Shown here: positions 12,301-23,708 of the stretch, piece after piece | Numbering within the stretch: position 1 is the first letter of the stretch | Layout: each line of letters opens with the position of its first letter | Assembly: GCF_001577835.2 (NCBI RefSeq) | Contig: NC_029516.1 | Span: 79,278,801-79,342,800 of the forward strand | Length of the DNA: 64,000 nucleotides | DNA from: Coturnix japonica | Lineage: Eukaryota; Chordata; Aves; Galliformes; Phasianidae | Reading direction: 5' to 3' | Notes under the pieces: model-generated | Database searches by the model: none | Seen by the model: the letters and a program-made list of their open reading frames with translations, nothing else | What the model was told of the DNA's origin: nothing | Program-made: the position numbers and the translations under genes

Positions 12301-15300
12301 TCCCCTTCAGTACTATGTGCAAGTCTTTCTTGCTGTCCTGAGAAGATTTTGAAAGGGCTGCATAATGAAAATGTGAATAATTCACAAGGAGAATGAGAGC
12401 TCTTGATCTGCACGTTTCTGACTAGTCACAGAAAAGGAATATGGAAACCTAAATTGATTTTTTTTCTTTTCAGAGCAAGAGCATCCATTCGGTCTTTGCA
12501 ATGTTGAACAGGCACTGTCACTTTCTGCTTTCCCTCTACAGGGAAATAATAAAGTAAATGCAAAGTCATGGTTGAATTGCACAAAAATTAATGGAGAGAA
12601 CTCCATCCAAATGGATAATCTAATCTAAATGGATTTCTTCCTGCTTGAAGGAAAAGCAGACTAATATGATATTAAGTTTGAGACAGTTTCACACAGACTT
12701 TTCTTTCTTGCATTATTTGTTATTCCCTAAGCCTGCCTACCACCCCAAAAGGGCTGGGGGGAAATCACAGTAATCCTCTGACAGGGAGGGGTAGTGTTCC
12801 TAAGAGGATTTGATCTCTACTGGGCTCTCTCCTCTCTAATGAATCTGTGTTGATAATACCTAAAGAATTCTTTTAGAATTGTATTGAAATATTAATGTGT
12901 TTATCTAAACAGCTTTAGGTTAATATCTTCCAATAGCATGCTTGTTATTCCTGCCTCATGTCCTTTGGCTTGGCAAGTGAAAATGAACTATTCAATTTGT
13001 TTTTCATCAGTGAAGAGCTTTTAAGAAGTTAATCTTTTGATTAGAAAATCTGGATTGTTAATGACCTAAATCCCGAGGACTTCTAGGCTCCACAAGGCAC
13101 ATGTTTATCCGGTTTTCCCTCAGTTCTGGCACATGTGGGACATTTGGTTTAGAAGAACACTCATAGGCTTTAATTTGCTAGCGTTTGCATCCTGTGCTTT
13201 TAGAACTTGGTTGCTGTCCTAAGTGTCTTGGCTACATAATGTTTGCTACTCTGTCATCTGTGGTGCTTTGTAATGTATAGGGAATGTACTTTGTGTAGTG
13301 AGCAAAGCTTGCTCTAAGAAGTCTTGGCATCAACTACAGCTAGGGCAATTCTTAAATGACCCTTTAATGTCTTTATTGGATTGGTACAAGAATGTTGACC
13401 TTGCCTCTTAGGAATCTTTAACATTACACGAGGGGTTTTCTAGCATTTTTTCCATCGTGTTAATATTATTTAATGTGGACACCAAAACAAATTACTCTGA
13501 TTCAGCTAAACTCAATGAAGATGTGCTCTCCTGTGTTTTTGCTTTCATTATTGTTTCTTGGCTAGCCAGCTTTTTGCCGGTGTCTTTACTCACTGCATTT
13601 GTCTAGTGCCCAGTCTTGCAACCAGGGGAACTACTGACTCAACTGTAAGAATGTTTGTACTGGGGAAAAAAAGTGTTTTCAAGTGATTAACAGCTTGCAC
13701 TTAGTGTGATCTTTCATGGAAGATCTGTGTTTTGAGTGCTACGTTCATACTTTGAACATCCCTCAAAGGTGTATTAGCAAGCCATGGGTTTGTAAGGTGA
13801 TGCCAATTCCTTTCCCTGCGATACATCTGTACACCCCTGTACTTGGCATTGGTGAGGCCTCACCTCGAGTACTGTGTTCAGTTTTGGGCACCTCAGCACA
13901 GGAAAGATATGGAGGTACTGGAGCAGGTCCACAGAAGGGCAACGAGGCTTGTGAAGGGCTTGGAGAATCAGCCCTATGAGGAGAGGCTGAGGGAGCTGGG
14001 GCTGTTTAGTCTGGGGAAAAGGAGGCTGAGGGGAGACCTTATCGCCCTCTTCCAGTACCTGAAAGGTTCTTACAGTGAGAGTGGGGCAGGTCTCTTCTCA
14101 CTAGTGACAAGTGACAGGACCAGGGGAAATGGCCTCAAGTTGCGCCAGGGAAAGTTTAGGTTGGATATTAGGAAGAACTTCTTTACAGAAAGGGTAGTTA
14201 GGTACTGGAATAGGCTGCCCAGGGAGATGGTTGAATCGCCATCCCTGGTTGTGTTTAAGAGCCGTTTGGATGTGGTGCTCAGGAATATTATTTAGTGTGG
14301 GGTTTTTAGAGTTAGGGTTCTGGTTTAGCTGGTTAGGCTGCGGTTGGACTTCATGATCTTCAAGGTCTTTTCCAACCTTGGTAATTCTATGATTCTATGA
14401 TCTGTACATGGAGACATAGTAATAAGAGAAGATCATGCAAAGGGATACAACCAGTAATTGTTGAAATCAAGGCTTAATAACGTTATGTTGATTAATGTCA
14501 TTGTGCTACACAGTGAGTTAATTAGGCTATCTGTGACCAACTAGCATGACAAATACAGATACTGGGAAGTTAAGACTTTGCTGCAGATATGCTGATAAAA
14601 GGCTGCTTTCTAACAATTAGCACAAGCACTTCAGCAAAAAAAAGCCATCCTAAACACTGAAATACAAACTACTTAACATACAAATTGAATTGCATAGCAA
14701 TCTATTTAACATACAATTAACTTGGGAAATTAATGTAATGGGAATAAACGGAGTTTAAAGATATGAATGAAAGTTGATCTCTAGTTGCATTTGCTAGGAT
14801 AAAATTAAGAGGGCTATCCGTCATTTTAGTAATTTGGTGTTTGAGGTGCCTCTTAATACTTGAATCTTCCCATCTTTGTGAGGTGAAAGAAATGAAACTA
14901 AAGCAGGGCAGCCATCATCTCTTAATCTGTTGTTAAGAGCTGCCAGTAGTTTTACAGACACTTTCTTAAGCTTGTTTCTGTTACTTAAGCTTTGGTTTCT
15001 GGAAGGTGTGAGCACAGCATTGGTACTGTGTCACTGCAGCTTCCTGAGGAGCTGTAGTCTGAATGTTAATCCATTGTCACATGCTGTGATTCCTCGAGTC
15101 ATGTCAGTATACAGCAAGGGCAAGGATACGCCCTTGAGGTAATTTGAAGTAGGAGATCAAGCCTTTCTTCCCCTAAAGGACAACTGTGGACAAGCTTCGA
15201 AAGCCAGCTCTGCTTTCCCTTCTGACTTCTCAGTCTAAGATTATGCTCAATCAGGAACCAACCTGGCTCATGCCATGGCTACAGAATGGCTGGGTCTTCC

Positions 15301-18300
15301 ATGGGGCTCAGGTGTAGAGAGGAGAGCAAGGGATTAATTTGACATCACGATGCAATCAGCTTAGCAGGTAGTTTAACATCACAGCTAAGCTATGTTAAAA
15401 GTCAGTGTCTGAGCTGGGAACATAATACAGTGATCTTAAATCAGAGAAGGGCTTGATGGATGATGTGAATCCTCACCTACCTCTTAGCTCTCATCCCAGC
15501 ATCCCAGTAATGTTGCTTGAAGTTTTTGGTTCTCTTTTTTTCCTTATTGAAGTAAAAGCATTCAGATGTGGCCTGGATACTTCTCACAGTTGGTGGCAGA
15601 CCCTCTGTAAGTGGCACTGAGAAATATGGCTGCACTCCTGCTGTGTCCTACTGTCCTCTGTACAGGTGATGCTACCCTGCATCTAAGGGAGGTAGTTCTC
15701 TGCTGAAACGGAGCTGTTTTTTCAGATGCTCTAGTGCAGATTGTACTTGATTCTATGTATGTTTGTGGTGACTTCATTGTAAATGAGGTCTCTCTTCTGA
15801 GATTCTGCAGTTAATGCAGTGCAGGATTTTGAAGCATCTTCTCTAGCTAGAAGCATGTCACAGTTCGAGTTCCTTAAATAGCTGCCCTGTGGAGGAGTCC
15901 AGCTCTTAAAGTATGTGTTGAAAAAGCTGCACTCTGCATTTAGCTTTTCTTGTTGTTTTCTACAGCTCTAAATAGAATTTGTTTTGCAGTACTGCAAGGG
16001 GGAATTTGCTTTTTGTACCTCTCCGTGTGCCTCAGTATGGCCATCTGCAGTGGAAGGAAGCTTTTGTAACTGTGAAATACATTATCAGACTTAAGAAAAC
16101 AAACTGTTTCTTGGCTTGGATTTGTGTAGGCAAGTCCTTAAAAGTTGTCAACAATATATTTGATGCCAGATGAAGTTGTTATTCTGTTTGTTTCTAAGTC
16201 ATGTATCAGTGTCACTGTGTGAGGGGCCATTGCAGCAAGTCACTTCTCTAGACAGAGTTCTTTGCACGGTCTCGGTTATAATTAAAAGAAAATATTTCTT
16301 ATGACTTTGTCCTAACAGAGACTGAAAGGAAGAAATTGAAATGAGTTAAAGAGTAAAAATAATTACTGAGTGACTTACTAAGAAGCAGAAGACAATCCCC
16401 TTGCAAATGAAGTCTGCTTTGCAAATACTGCGGAGGACTGAAAGGCTCATTGTGCTTAATAGGGAGGTGTGTGAAACTTCAGTGCCTGTGAATTGCAGCT
16501 TCCTTTATGAGCAAGGCTTTGTTGGGCACCTTTTGGAGTGTCTTCATTAGATGATTGATCATGTATTAGTAATGCAGTATTTGTTCTGGTTTACATATTT
16601 GGGGGTGGAAAAAGCACTCCTGAACTTGACAGCTGCTTCTTGATGTGGTTTATTGTGACAGCATTTTAAAAACAGCTTTTTGTTACTTGTCACTTGTTTT
16701 TTCTTCATGACTGAAGGGAAAGCCACATAAGAGGCATGCTTTTGTAAAGACCAGAAAGTATAGACAAGGAGTTGATCAGGAATTACATGTTCTTTTATAG
16801 ACCCTGGAAACAAAACTTCACAGTTGCTTTTCAGAACTCTCAAACTAGTTGAAGTTCATGCAGAGAAGAGTACATTTAAGCTTGTTGTGAACTGCTGCTT
16901 GGTCTTTCCTTCCAGCTGGGTTTAAAAATCCCTGACAAAGTAATCCAGTTGAGATCATAATCTTATTTACATCTCTGACCTTGCATGGCAAGAAATGCCT
17001 CAGCCTTCAGGTGAGCACTTGTAAACAAAAGGCTTGGATAAAGGGGAGGCTCTGGACTCAGCCTTTGTCTTAATCTAAAACTCCCATTAGGATTACTTTA
17101 AAAAGTTGCAGAGCAAAATGGAAAAGAACAATTTGGAAAAATAAAGCCATAGGAGTGAGGAGAAGGTGAAACTGGGCCTTGCAGGAATGGAAGAAGCAGA
17201 TGCAGGCAGTGAGGCGTGCTGTGACTGCAGCCCTGGGCTTGCAGGGTGCAGGTGGCGTTTATCTATATAGAAAAGCTGCTGTCCTGAAGGTGAACAGGAA
17301 AGCAGAAGTGTCTAGAGCTTCTGCAATGTTTTCTAGATGGAGTTTCACAGAGGAAATTGCAGCTTATTGGCCAGAATGCAGGTGACTGGTGTAAATAGTT
17401 GGAAATGCCCAGAAATCCTCAGTCTGGGGCAGATGCTGATCTACCAGTCCTTAGCTTTGTCCCAGTACCAAGGTGACAGATTTCACTGGTTAATGATAGC
17501 TCTTCACTGACTTAACTCAATTAGGGATATTTCTTTTGTGTTGCAAGCTCTTATTTTGTAAGGGTTTATTACTTCTGAGGTTTTTTTAATTGTGTATTGA
17601 ATTACGGAGTTTTTCTCTAGTAAGCAAAAAATTCTTATTGCAGCTGCAATTTCTTTGCCAAGGTGCATGTTACATTCAAGGAGCGTGTGCTGATAGTTTT
17701 GATTGTGGGTCTTCCTTTTGATGAATTCTGTATTGGTTGTATCTGAGGCTACTGGAAGTCACTACTAGAATGAAGAGAAATAGATGAGCTTGTTGAGCAG
17801 TGTCTAACACCAGTTTAATATGAGACTCCAACTTGATTGAAAGAAAATCTCAGGCTTAACGGGTGTTACCTTGAACTCAATTGTTTCACCTCTGAGTTCA
17901 GCCAGTCTTCAACCACTCTCCAAACTACCGATCATTTATTTACCATTTGGGGCTAAATGCATTTGGGCATTTGAGTGAAGCACAGGCATGTTAACATCCC
18001 TCTATCACATGAATGAAGATATCTGTTCCCGAAACTTTGAAATAGGTAGTGGTTAATTGAGTTTAACAAGTAGAATGAAAATTAAATCTGTGATTTTTGT
18101 TCAGTGAAATTGAAGTCCCATCTTAAACCAGTGATCCATCAGGCTCTAGGAAAGCTTTGGAGGTAGCCTCACAGCTTGTAGATGGAGAAAGGAGTTAGGA
18201 TGGAAGACTTCCTTTCCCACAGGTATTTGCCTTGTTACAATTTTTGCAGTGCTTTGATATCCATACAATAACCCAGTTCAGACTCTGAGAACAGTGCTTT

Positions 18301-21300
18301 CCAACCTTGTGATTCTGTGATTGTAAGAAAGGACCTACAAGATCATCTAGCCCAACCATCTTCCCGTTACTATTTGTACCACAGGCCACTAAACCGTATC
18401 TTGTAGCTCCTCATCCAGTCACCTCTTGAACACTGCCACCAGGGACAGCGACTCCACCACCTCCCTGGGCAGGCCCTTCCAGTGCCTGACCACTCCCTGG
18501 GAGGAAAAGTCTTATGTCTTTGTTTCTGTACAGTTGAAGGAAAAAGGGAAAATAAAGTATAAAAAGATTGTCTGAAAGAGAGCTGATTACAACTCTTTTC
18601 TGGCCCTGCATGCATGTATGGCCCTTGTTACTTTACAAGTGTGTGTGTGCGCTGAAGAGAGTCCAAGTTCTTCAAAAACTAACTATTCTGACCTTTATTT
18701 TCTAGGATCGCATGATTCTTTCAGCTACTGGGTTGATGAGAAATCTCCTGTGGGACCAGACCAAGCCACTGCAATCAAACGCTTGGCCAGAATTTCTTTG
18801 GTTAAAAAGATAATGAAGAAATGGTCAGTAACTCAAAATCTGACTTTCAAAGAGCAATTGGAAGGTGGGATCCGCTATTTTGATCTCCGTGTATCTTCCA
18901 AGCCTGGGGAAATAGGACAGGAGATTTACTTCATACATGGATTGTTTGGCATCAAAGTATGGGATGGACTAATGGAGATTAACACCTTTCTTGAGCAACA
19001 CCCCAAAGAAGTCATCTTCTTGGATTTCAATCACTTCTATGCCATGGATGACAGCCATCACTTCTTCTTGATCAACAGGATTCGCTCAGCATTTGGATCC
19101 AAACTTTGTTGCGTTGAGTGTGTAGAATATGTGACGTTACAGTACATGTGGGAGAAGAAGCATCAGGTGGAGAAAGGATGTTCCATATTTATTTTTTTTT
19201 TCATGCTCAAAAGGTTTAGATTTAAATAGATAAGTTGGGTAGGATTCACTCTGACGTATTGGCCAGGGACACTGCTGTTGGCTATATAAGCTTGCTGAGG
19301 ACTCATGAAATAATTAGGTGACAGTATTCTCAGAGTCTTGTGTTCCTTACCAATGTTCTTCTCTTCTGAGAGAGCATGTTATGCGTCTTCTACTGAGGAT
19401 ATGATAAAGTGTCATAATTTTGGTGTATTTAATGTATTTATGGTCCACCGTGACTAAGAGAAGCTATGGAACTTGTAGCTTCTTTACAACCATCTGTATC
19501 TAGAGTGGCAGGACTAAATGCCTCTTGCCAGCAGACTGAGGGAACAGGATTTCAGTGATTGTGTGTAATTCTTAAACTGCAAGTTAAATGAGATTGCAGA
19601 TTTCCTCTGAACTGGCACTACTGGTGCTTCACCTTACAAGTCTGATAGGGTCCAAAAAAGAATCATTTGTAAGATTTGTTAGTAACAGTCATGCATCTTT
19701 GTACTACCCTCTTAAAGAGAGCTGCCTTACAAGGCATAATAAAATGTTGATTTCTGATTTAGAGAAGGTTTTGCTGAAAGTAAGTCTGACTTTAACAGCA
19801 TTTTGCTCGCCTTTCACTGAATGTTATTAAAGTGCTGGGTAGCCCAGTGTGCTTTACCCATAAAACAGAAGTTACATATTAGATGTCAAAATAGCTAAAA
19901 TCCTTCACTTCACTCATTATGTTCTCTGACAGTGCTCTGAAATGTTTTGTTGTTTTTTTTTTTTTAAGCAGAGTGCTTAGAATTGACATTTCATTATGCT
20001 CCTGGCCATTCTTTCCTTTTTAAACTGATGACCTTTAAAACCTGAAGCAATCATGTCCTCGCATCTAACAAAAATGATGTCTGTCCTTTGTTAGTATATT
20101 TCTTGACAGTCATGACTCAAAAGTAGTTTCTTTGCTTTCTCACTGCTGTGCTAGCTCCAGGAGTAATGCATAAGCCAGTACTCTGTCCTGTTTTTAAACA
20201 GAATAGTTAGTAAATATCTTCTCCTTTTTCTTGTTTCTGTCAGGTTCTTATTTTCTACCACTACCCCTTGTATCGAGAATTTCCCTTTCTATGGCCAGGG
20301 AATAAAATGCCAGCACCATGGGCTAATACGACCAACGTGCACAAACTCTTACAGTTCCTGGAGACCACTCTTGAAGAACGAAGTCGTTATGGAACTTTTC
20401 ATGTTTCTCAAGCAATTCTCACTCCTCGAGTGAAAACTATCGCCCGACATCTGGTCCGTGGTCTAAAAAACACGCTTGTTCATAGGTAAGGACTTGTCTT
20501 GATTTCTCAGTTCTTTACTTAGTGTTTCATGTTGGAATGGCACTGAGTAAGCAAAAAAAACTAATGTTTGCCTAAAAGTAAGACTTGCTGACTCTAGGAA
20601 GTGTGTAGTCCTACTTCATTACTGTTGCTGGGTTGAGATATTTATGGTCGTTAAAAATCAATGGTTATCGAAAATAGAGAAGTAGTGGGGTGTAAGTATA
20701 TGTATGTTTTGTGGTAATTGGAGCTCCCCACAAAACATGGGCTTGTTTGCCAAAACTCACTGAGAGTCTAACAGTCCCGGTGAAGTCCAGTCCTGGTTTA
20801 TTGTCTGTCTGATGTCACTAAGAGATTGTCTAGTTATAGTGTTATTAAATTCTTAAATAACTTGTGTAGTTAGGCATAACTGCCTTAATTGGCTCTGTGA
20901 CTCCTGCTGTGATGATCTCCTGTTCTTAATGTTAAGCAGTGAGATGAGTGCACACACATCTATAGCAGCTGGTTGGTGCTTACATCTTGGGAGAATCGTT
21001 AGTCATCTTATAATAATAATAAAGAATATAATTTTGAATCAGAAATGAATGTAACTTTCTTTAAAAGCCTTTCTAAAAAGAGCAAGTATGGTCGTTCAGC
21101 AATCACGGAAGTTGCCTATAGAAATGTGGAAGTTCCAGGTGAAGTGTAAATGGTGTCAGTTTTTGTTTAGGGGCATTAAGTAAGAGATCGTTAAATGCAG
21201 AACATGTTTGAGAATGTAGTCAGGCATCCTCTTTGGGCTTGCTCTTTGCCTTTCCTGGTGTGTGATCAATATCAAACACTAGATGGTGCTCAGGTGCTTT

Positions 21301-22875
21301 AGGACTGGCGCCTACTGCCTGTAGTTGCGTAAATGTAAATATGTATAGTTGGTAGGGATACTTAACAGAATGCACAGATCTAACTTATACCTCTGTAGTG
21401 TATACTTTATGTACTCTTTTCTTGGAATTAAAGTTAGCAAGATGACACTGTATTTCTGTTTTCAAACTAGTAAAGATAATTAAAAAAAAAATAAGTAGTT
21501 CTGTTTCAAGTAATTTCTGGTACAGACCTGGATTTGGAGCCTGGGAACCCTGCTCAGCTTTGTTCTTCCCAATCCTGTCATTAACATGTACCCATTGGAA
21601 TTGTGGAAACCTAAAATAGAGGCCAAAGCATGATCGCTCCTGTGTGTTTATACATGCTATCTAATCTGTATGCACAAATCTGTCTCTGCAGTTATGTCTG
21701 CTTTCTCATATGGAAATTCTGCCCTGAGCATGAATATTTAAGCATTCTGGAGCTCCTGTTAGAGGAGAAATGTACAGTGTTCACACTCAGCTGACTAAAG
21801 TCTGTGTCTCCCCTTGGTACGAACAGCACGTATTCTTCCTCTTCTCCCTCTTTTTCTTGAGAAGTTTCTTTTTCTGGAGCAAGAGCTGTGGAAGATCTTT
21901 ATGGGTTTTTTCCTCCCTATCCTGTTAGCCAATCTGTGTCTGTTATCTTCGCCTTGAATACATGCACACTGTGGCCCTAATTAATTCTAATGCATTTAGA
22001 CATTTTTCTCTGTGCTGTAAGCTGAGAAAGTTCGAAAGAACTTGTCCAGACTCTTGACTTGCTGTCTGTCCAAGAAATGACTGAAACTTCTCCCCACTGA
22101 GAGCTGAAACAACTCCTGGCACACCTTGTGTTTCTCTAGTTATAGCAGTGTATGGTGGGATGCTGAGCCCTCACAGTGCTGAGGGCTGCATCCAGCTTGG
22201 GTTTCCCTCCACCCCTTGCTCTGGGTGGCTGTAAGGTGTTTAGTAGTAGAAGTGCTATGTGTGCTGCCCACAACTGCTTCTATCCTGCCTGCCCTAAGGG
22301 CAGAGATGGGCTTAGGGTCATCTTATGCCAGGTGGAGCTTTGCTGTGTGCCGGACTGAGATGTGAAGCTTTTAGTTCAACGTGTACTTGTTCAAAACTGA
22401 GCCAGGATGAAAAACACTGTAACGCAGCATTTCATCCTGAAGCACAATCTTCTAGATGAAGATTTCTTTTTTACAGATTTCATTTTGCGTACCTGTTAGT
22501 TGGGTCTGACTGATCAACATGTTTGACATCTCACAACTGCTTGCTATGTTAAGCAGTTCTCTTTTTGCTCTGGTAGCATTTTTGGGTGGCAGCTGGGACC
22601 TGATCACAGACGAGAACATTATTTGCAAGCAGCACGCCATCTTTGGAGTAATCAGAGAACCTATGGAGGAGAATCTTAAATGCTTAATTTTCTTTCTTTC
22701 TCTTTTGTCTAGGAACCTGCCCATGATCTTGAATTGGGTGAAAGCACAGAAACCAGGTGTTATGGGTGTTAACATCATTACATCTGACTTTGTGGAGCTG
22801 GTTGATTTTGCTGCTACAGTTATTGCATTAAATGACCTCCTTCTGGAAGAGGATGACTCTTCAAGTAAATCCTGA
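6193..22875 (+). CDS. PLCXD2: PLCXD2, PI-PLC X-domain-containing protein 2 (four coding exons)
   Basis: Coding exons 6193-6274, 18706-19166, 20244-20485 and 22713-22875 total 948 nt, giving 315 residues plus stop, with all junctions GT-AG and in phase. The protein is an X-domain-only relative of phospholipase C, with no Y, PH, EF-hand or C2 domain. The family is thought to cleave phosphatidylinositol lipids. Visible landmarks are SHDSFS with the first catalytic His at residue 30, YFDLR at 85-89 (Arg89 matches a bacterial PI-PLC active-site position), YFIHGLFG with the second catalytic His at 105, FLDFNHFY at 132-139, and the WPG...PAPWANTT block early in exon 3. I see no signal peptide or transmembrane segment, so it is probably cytosolic or nuclear. 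From memory of the family, stretches such as [10 protein letters not shown] and [11 protein letters not shown] match PLCXD2 rather than PLCXD1 or PLCXD3. The length is close to the roughly 305 residues of human PLCXD2. It shows no disabling change, so I regard it as functional. Confidence 0.96.
6553..6762 (+). mobile_element. CR1 LINE 3' end in intron 1
   Basis: Starts in the last part of ORF2 (GTGCTGGAATAGGCTCCCCA) and runs through GGTTAGGCTGCGGTTGGACT and AATTCTATGATTCTGTG. Same subfamily as the copy at 13834-14399, but shorter. Confidence 0.9.
6991..7310 (-). mobile_element. CR1 LINE 3' end, antisense, in intron 1
   Basis: Begins with the reverse complement of the tail (GAATCATTGAATCACC) and continues AAGGTCATCCAGTCCAACTA and TCCACCACCTCCCTGGGCAG. 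5'-truncated; orientation opposite to the gene. Confidence 0.9.
8185..8955 (-). mobile_element. CR1 LINE copy with reverse-transcriptase remnant, antisense
   Basis: On the minus strand this copy carries the CR1 3' portion and part of the reverse transcriptase: 8658-8948 encodes [20 protein letters not shown] followed by the FADDT catalytic motif and [13 protein letters not shown]. It is 5'-truncated, lacks about 300 bases of the usual 3' region near 8460-8470 (ORF2 tail), and is interrupted by a separate short CR1 tail at about 8573-8640. No full ORF2 remains. Confidence 0.88.
8573..8640 (-). mobile_element. Short CR1 tail nested within another CR1
   Basis: ATCACAGTCTCGTGCAGGTT and GGAAGGGACCTTAGAGATCG are the antisense extreme 3' end of a CR1. 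They interrupt the continuous CR1 sequence on either side (CATCAACCAGCACTC before; TTCCCCTCAGGGCTGCTCTC after). The exact insertion edges are approximate. Confidence 0.7.
10085..10290 (+). mobile_element. CR1 LINE fragment lacking its 3' tail
   Basis: Matches late ORF2: GGACAAGGGGAAAATGGTTT, TGGTGAAGCACTGGGACAGG, GATGTGGTGGAAGCCCCATC. The homology stops at about 10290 without the usual 3' UTR and tail, so the 3' end was lost after insertion. Confidence 0.82.
13834..14399 (+). mobile_element. CR1 LINE copy with open ORF2 C-terminus and target-site duplication
   Basis: A 5'-truncated CR1 whose frame at 13843-14295 is open for 150 codons and encodes the C-terminus of CR1 ORF2 ([20 protein letters not shown], then [20 protein letters not shown] and [20 protein letters not shown]), ending at its expected stop. 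About 100 bases of 3' UTR and an ATTCTATGATTCTATG tail follow. The 9-bp ATCTGTACA occurs at 13825-13833 and 14400-14408 and looks like a target-site duplication. This is the youngest-looking CR1 here. It lacks the endonuclease and catalytic reverse-transcriptase parts, so it cannot move on its own. Confidence 0.92.
18297..18513 (-). mobile_element. CR1 LINE 3' end, antisense, just before exon 2
   Basis: Starts with TTGTGATTCTGTGATTG and continues AAGGACCTACAAGATCATCT, TCCACCACCTCCCTGGGCAG and TTCCAGTGCCTGACCACTCC. Same subfamily as the antisense copy at 6991-7310. Its edge lies about 190 bases upstream of the exon 2 acceptor. Confidence 0.88.
18706..19166 (+). CDS. PLCXD2: PLCXD2 coding exon 2 (catalytic core)
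   Basis: This 461-nt exon begins after a TTTATTTTCTAG acceptor and completes Gly28. It encodes residues 28-181, which carry most of the X domain: SHDSFSYW with His30, the basic stretch [23 protein letters not shown] with His105, and [15 protein letters not shown]. It ends on a codon boundary after WEKKHQ, and exon 3 continues with VLIFYHYP, as in human PLCXD2. The donor reads CAG|GTGGAG, which lacks G at +5 and is weak. The open frame runs on past it for 20 more codons to a stop ending at 19229. Codons before 18706 in the same frame are intronic. Confidence 0.96.
19167..20243 (+). other. PLCXD2: PLCXD2 intron 2
   Basis: A 1,077-bp intron with a weak donor (GTGGAG) and a strong acceptor. It contains a T-run near 19955-19968 and no repeat element or gene that I recognise. 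Retention would add 20 codons to exon 2 before a stop. Confidence 0.92.
20244..20485 (+). CDS. PLCXD2: PLCXD2 coding exon 3
   Basis: This 242-nt exon follows a strong pyrimidine tract (CTCCTTTTTCTTGTTTCTGTCAG). It encodes residues 182-261 and two bases of Arg262: [26 protein letters not shown], then [20 protein letters not shown] and KNTLVH. The SQAILTP segment is a family signature in the second half of the X domain. The donor GTAAGG is strong. The exon ends with two bases (AG) of a split codon. This is the point where, as I recall, human PLCXD2 transcripts diverge to alternative C-termini. Confidence 0.95.
20486..22712 (+). other. PLCXD2: PLCXD2 intron 3
   Basis: A 2,227-bp intron with donor GTAAGG and a pyrimidine-rich acceptor. 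It is free of CR1. Long antisense open frames over its end are shadows of exon 4. Confidence 0.92.
22713..22875 (+). CDS. PLCXD2: PLCXD2 coding exon 4 (terminal coding exon)
   Basis: It starts after a long pyrimidine tract (TTTTCTTTCTTTCTCTTTTGTCTAG) and encodes residues 262-315: [35 protein letters not shown], then [15 protein letters not shown] and TGA at 22873-22875. [10 protein letters not shown] is the C-terminal X-domain strand, highly conserved in the PLCXD family. The acidic and serine-rich tail is poorly conserved and likely disordered. A GTAAAT sequence at 22865, just before the stop, resembles a donor; using it would change only the last few residues. Confidence 0.95.
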
Positions 22876-23422
22876 GTGCTGTGTCCCACTTGTACTTATC
22901 AGTGAAGATCTTCCAACTATGCTAAACTTTTAAGTGAAACCTACTGTAATCAATTAATTTATAACTAAGTTTTCTAGAGGAAATGTGGTTTAAAAATTGA
23001 ATTGTATACAGGAGGTTCTTTTCTCCAAGGGCTCTGTGGATCTAAGTGGAACACAGAGTACCGGCTGAGTGCTGCTGTATGTCTTTGTGGCTACATGTTT
23101 GACTAAGTTATGCACACATCTGTTGCAGCACACAGTGTTGTCTGCCTGCCAACAAGAGGCTGGCCTCTGAAACAGATGTACCCAGTTACTGTACATATCT
23201 CCTTGGTGACTAGACTCACCGTGTCTCTGTGCATCCTGCTTTTTTCAGCTCAAGGATTCAAATCAAGGATCAGTGCTGATCTCTTTTGTAGCAGTTTTAC
23301 CATTGCAGCTGAGACTTTCTTTTTTTTGGCCACATCAGGCCTAGCTGATCTCAGCTGGTTGCTGCTCTTGTGTTCATCACACTATTTTAGACACTACCTC
23401 TGACTTAACTGGGGAGGGGAAG

Positions 23423-23428
23423 AATAAA
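23423..23428 (+). terminator. PLCXD2: Proximal poly(A) signal candidate
   Basis: AATAAA about 550 bases after the PLCXD2 stop, followed within 20-35 bases by a G/T-rich stretch (CTGTTTGGGGGG-like). It could give a short 3' UTR. Confidence 0.4.
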
Positions 23429-23702
23429 ACAACCAATGCTCCCTGTTTGGGGGGAAGCAGTTGCTATGCTCTTAATATCTTAACTATTCTTTGGACTCCA
23501 AATGTGAAGACATGGCATATACTGCCTCTGGTGTCCAAACTCTCTTCCTTTAGTTCTCCAAACTGAAGTGAATATTTTACTTTAGTTCTTTACTGCGGCC
23601 ATGTTTTAATGTGTCTTTCTTTTTGACATTTACTTGGAGAATATTCCAGTCCATAAATTGTCAGTATTGTAACTCTCAGTTCTGAATTCTTGTTGCGAGA
23701 CA

Positions 23703-23708
23703 ATTAAA
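23703..23708 (+). terminator. PLCXD2: ATTAAA poly(A) signal candidate
   Basis: ATTAAA followed by an A-rich stretch and then T-rich and G/T-rich DNA (TTTGATTTGCTGG and a run of T). The arrangement suits cleavage near 23725. Confidence 0.4.

Larger units (their letters stand above)
6275..18705 (+). other. PLCXD2: PLCXD2 intron 1
   Basis: A 12,431-bp intron with donor GTGAGA and acceptor TTTTCTAG. It is AT-rich unique sequence broken by CR1 copies at 6553-6762, 6991-7310, 8185-8955 (with a nested piece), 10085-10290, 13834-14399 and 18297-18513. The remaining long stretches (8956-10084, 10291-13833 and 14409-18296) show no exon-like frame that I recognise, only short chance ORFs. Confidence 0.9.

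Noticed and set aside
13843-14295. 150-codon plus-strand frame as a host gene
   Set aside because: The peptide is the C-terminus of CR1 ORF2, inside a CR1 copy with a tail and target-site duplication.
18618-18705. Exon 2 frame extended upstream to an ATG at 18618
   Set aside because: The protein family continues from exon 1 through the acceptor at 18705. The upstream codons are intronic and include the pyrimidine tract.
22452-22889. 145-codon minus-strand frame over exon 4
   Set aside because: It is the antisense shadow of PLCXD2 exon 4, which has clear family homology on the plus strand.
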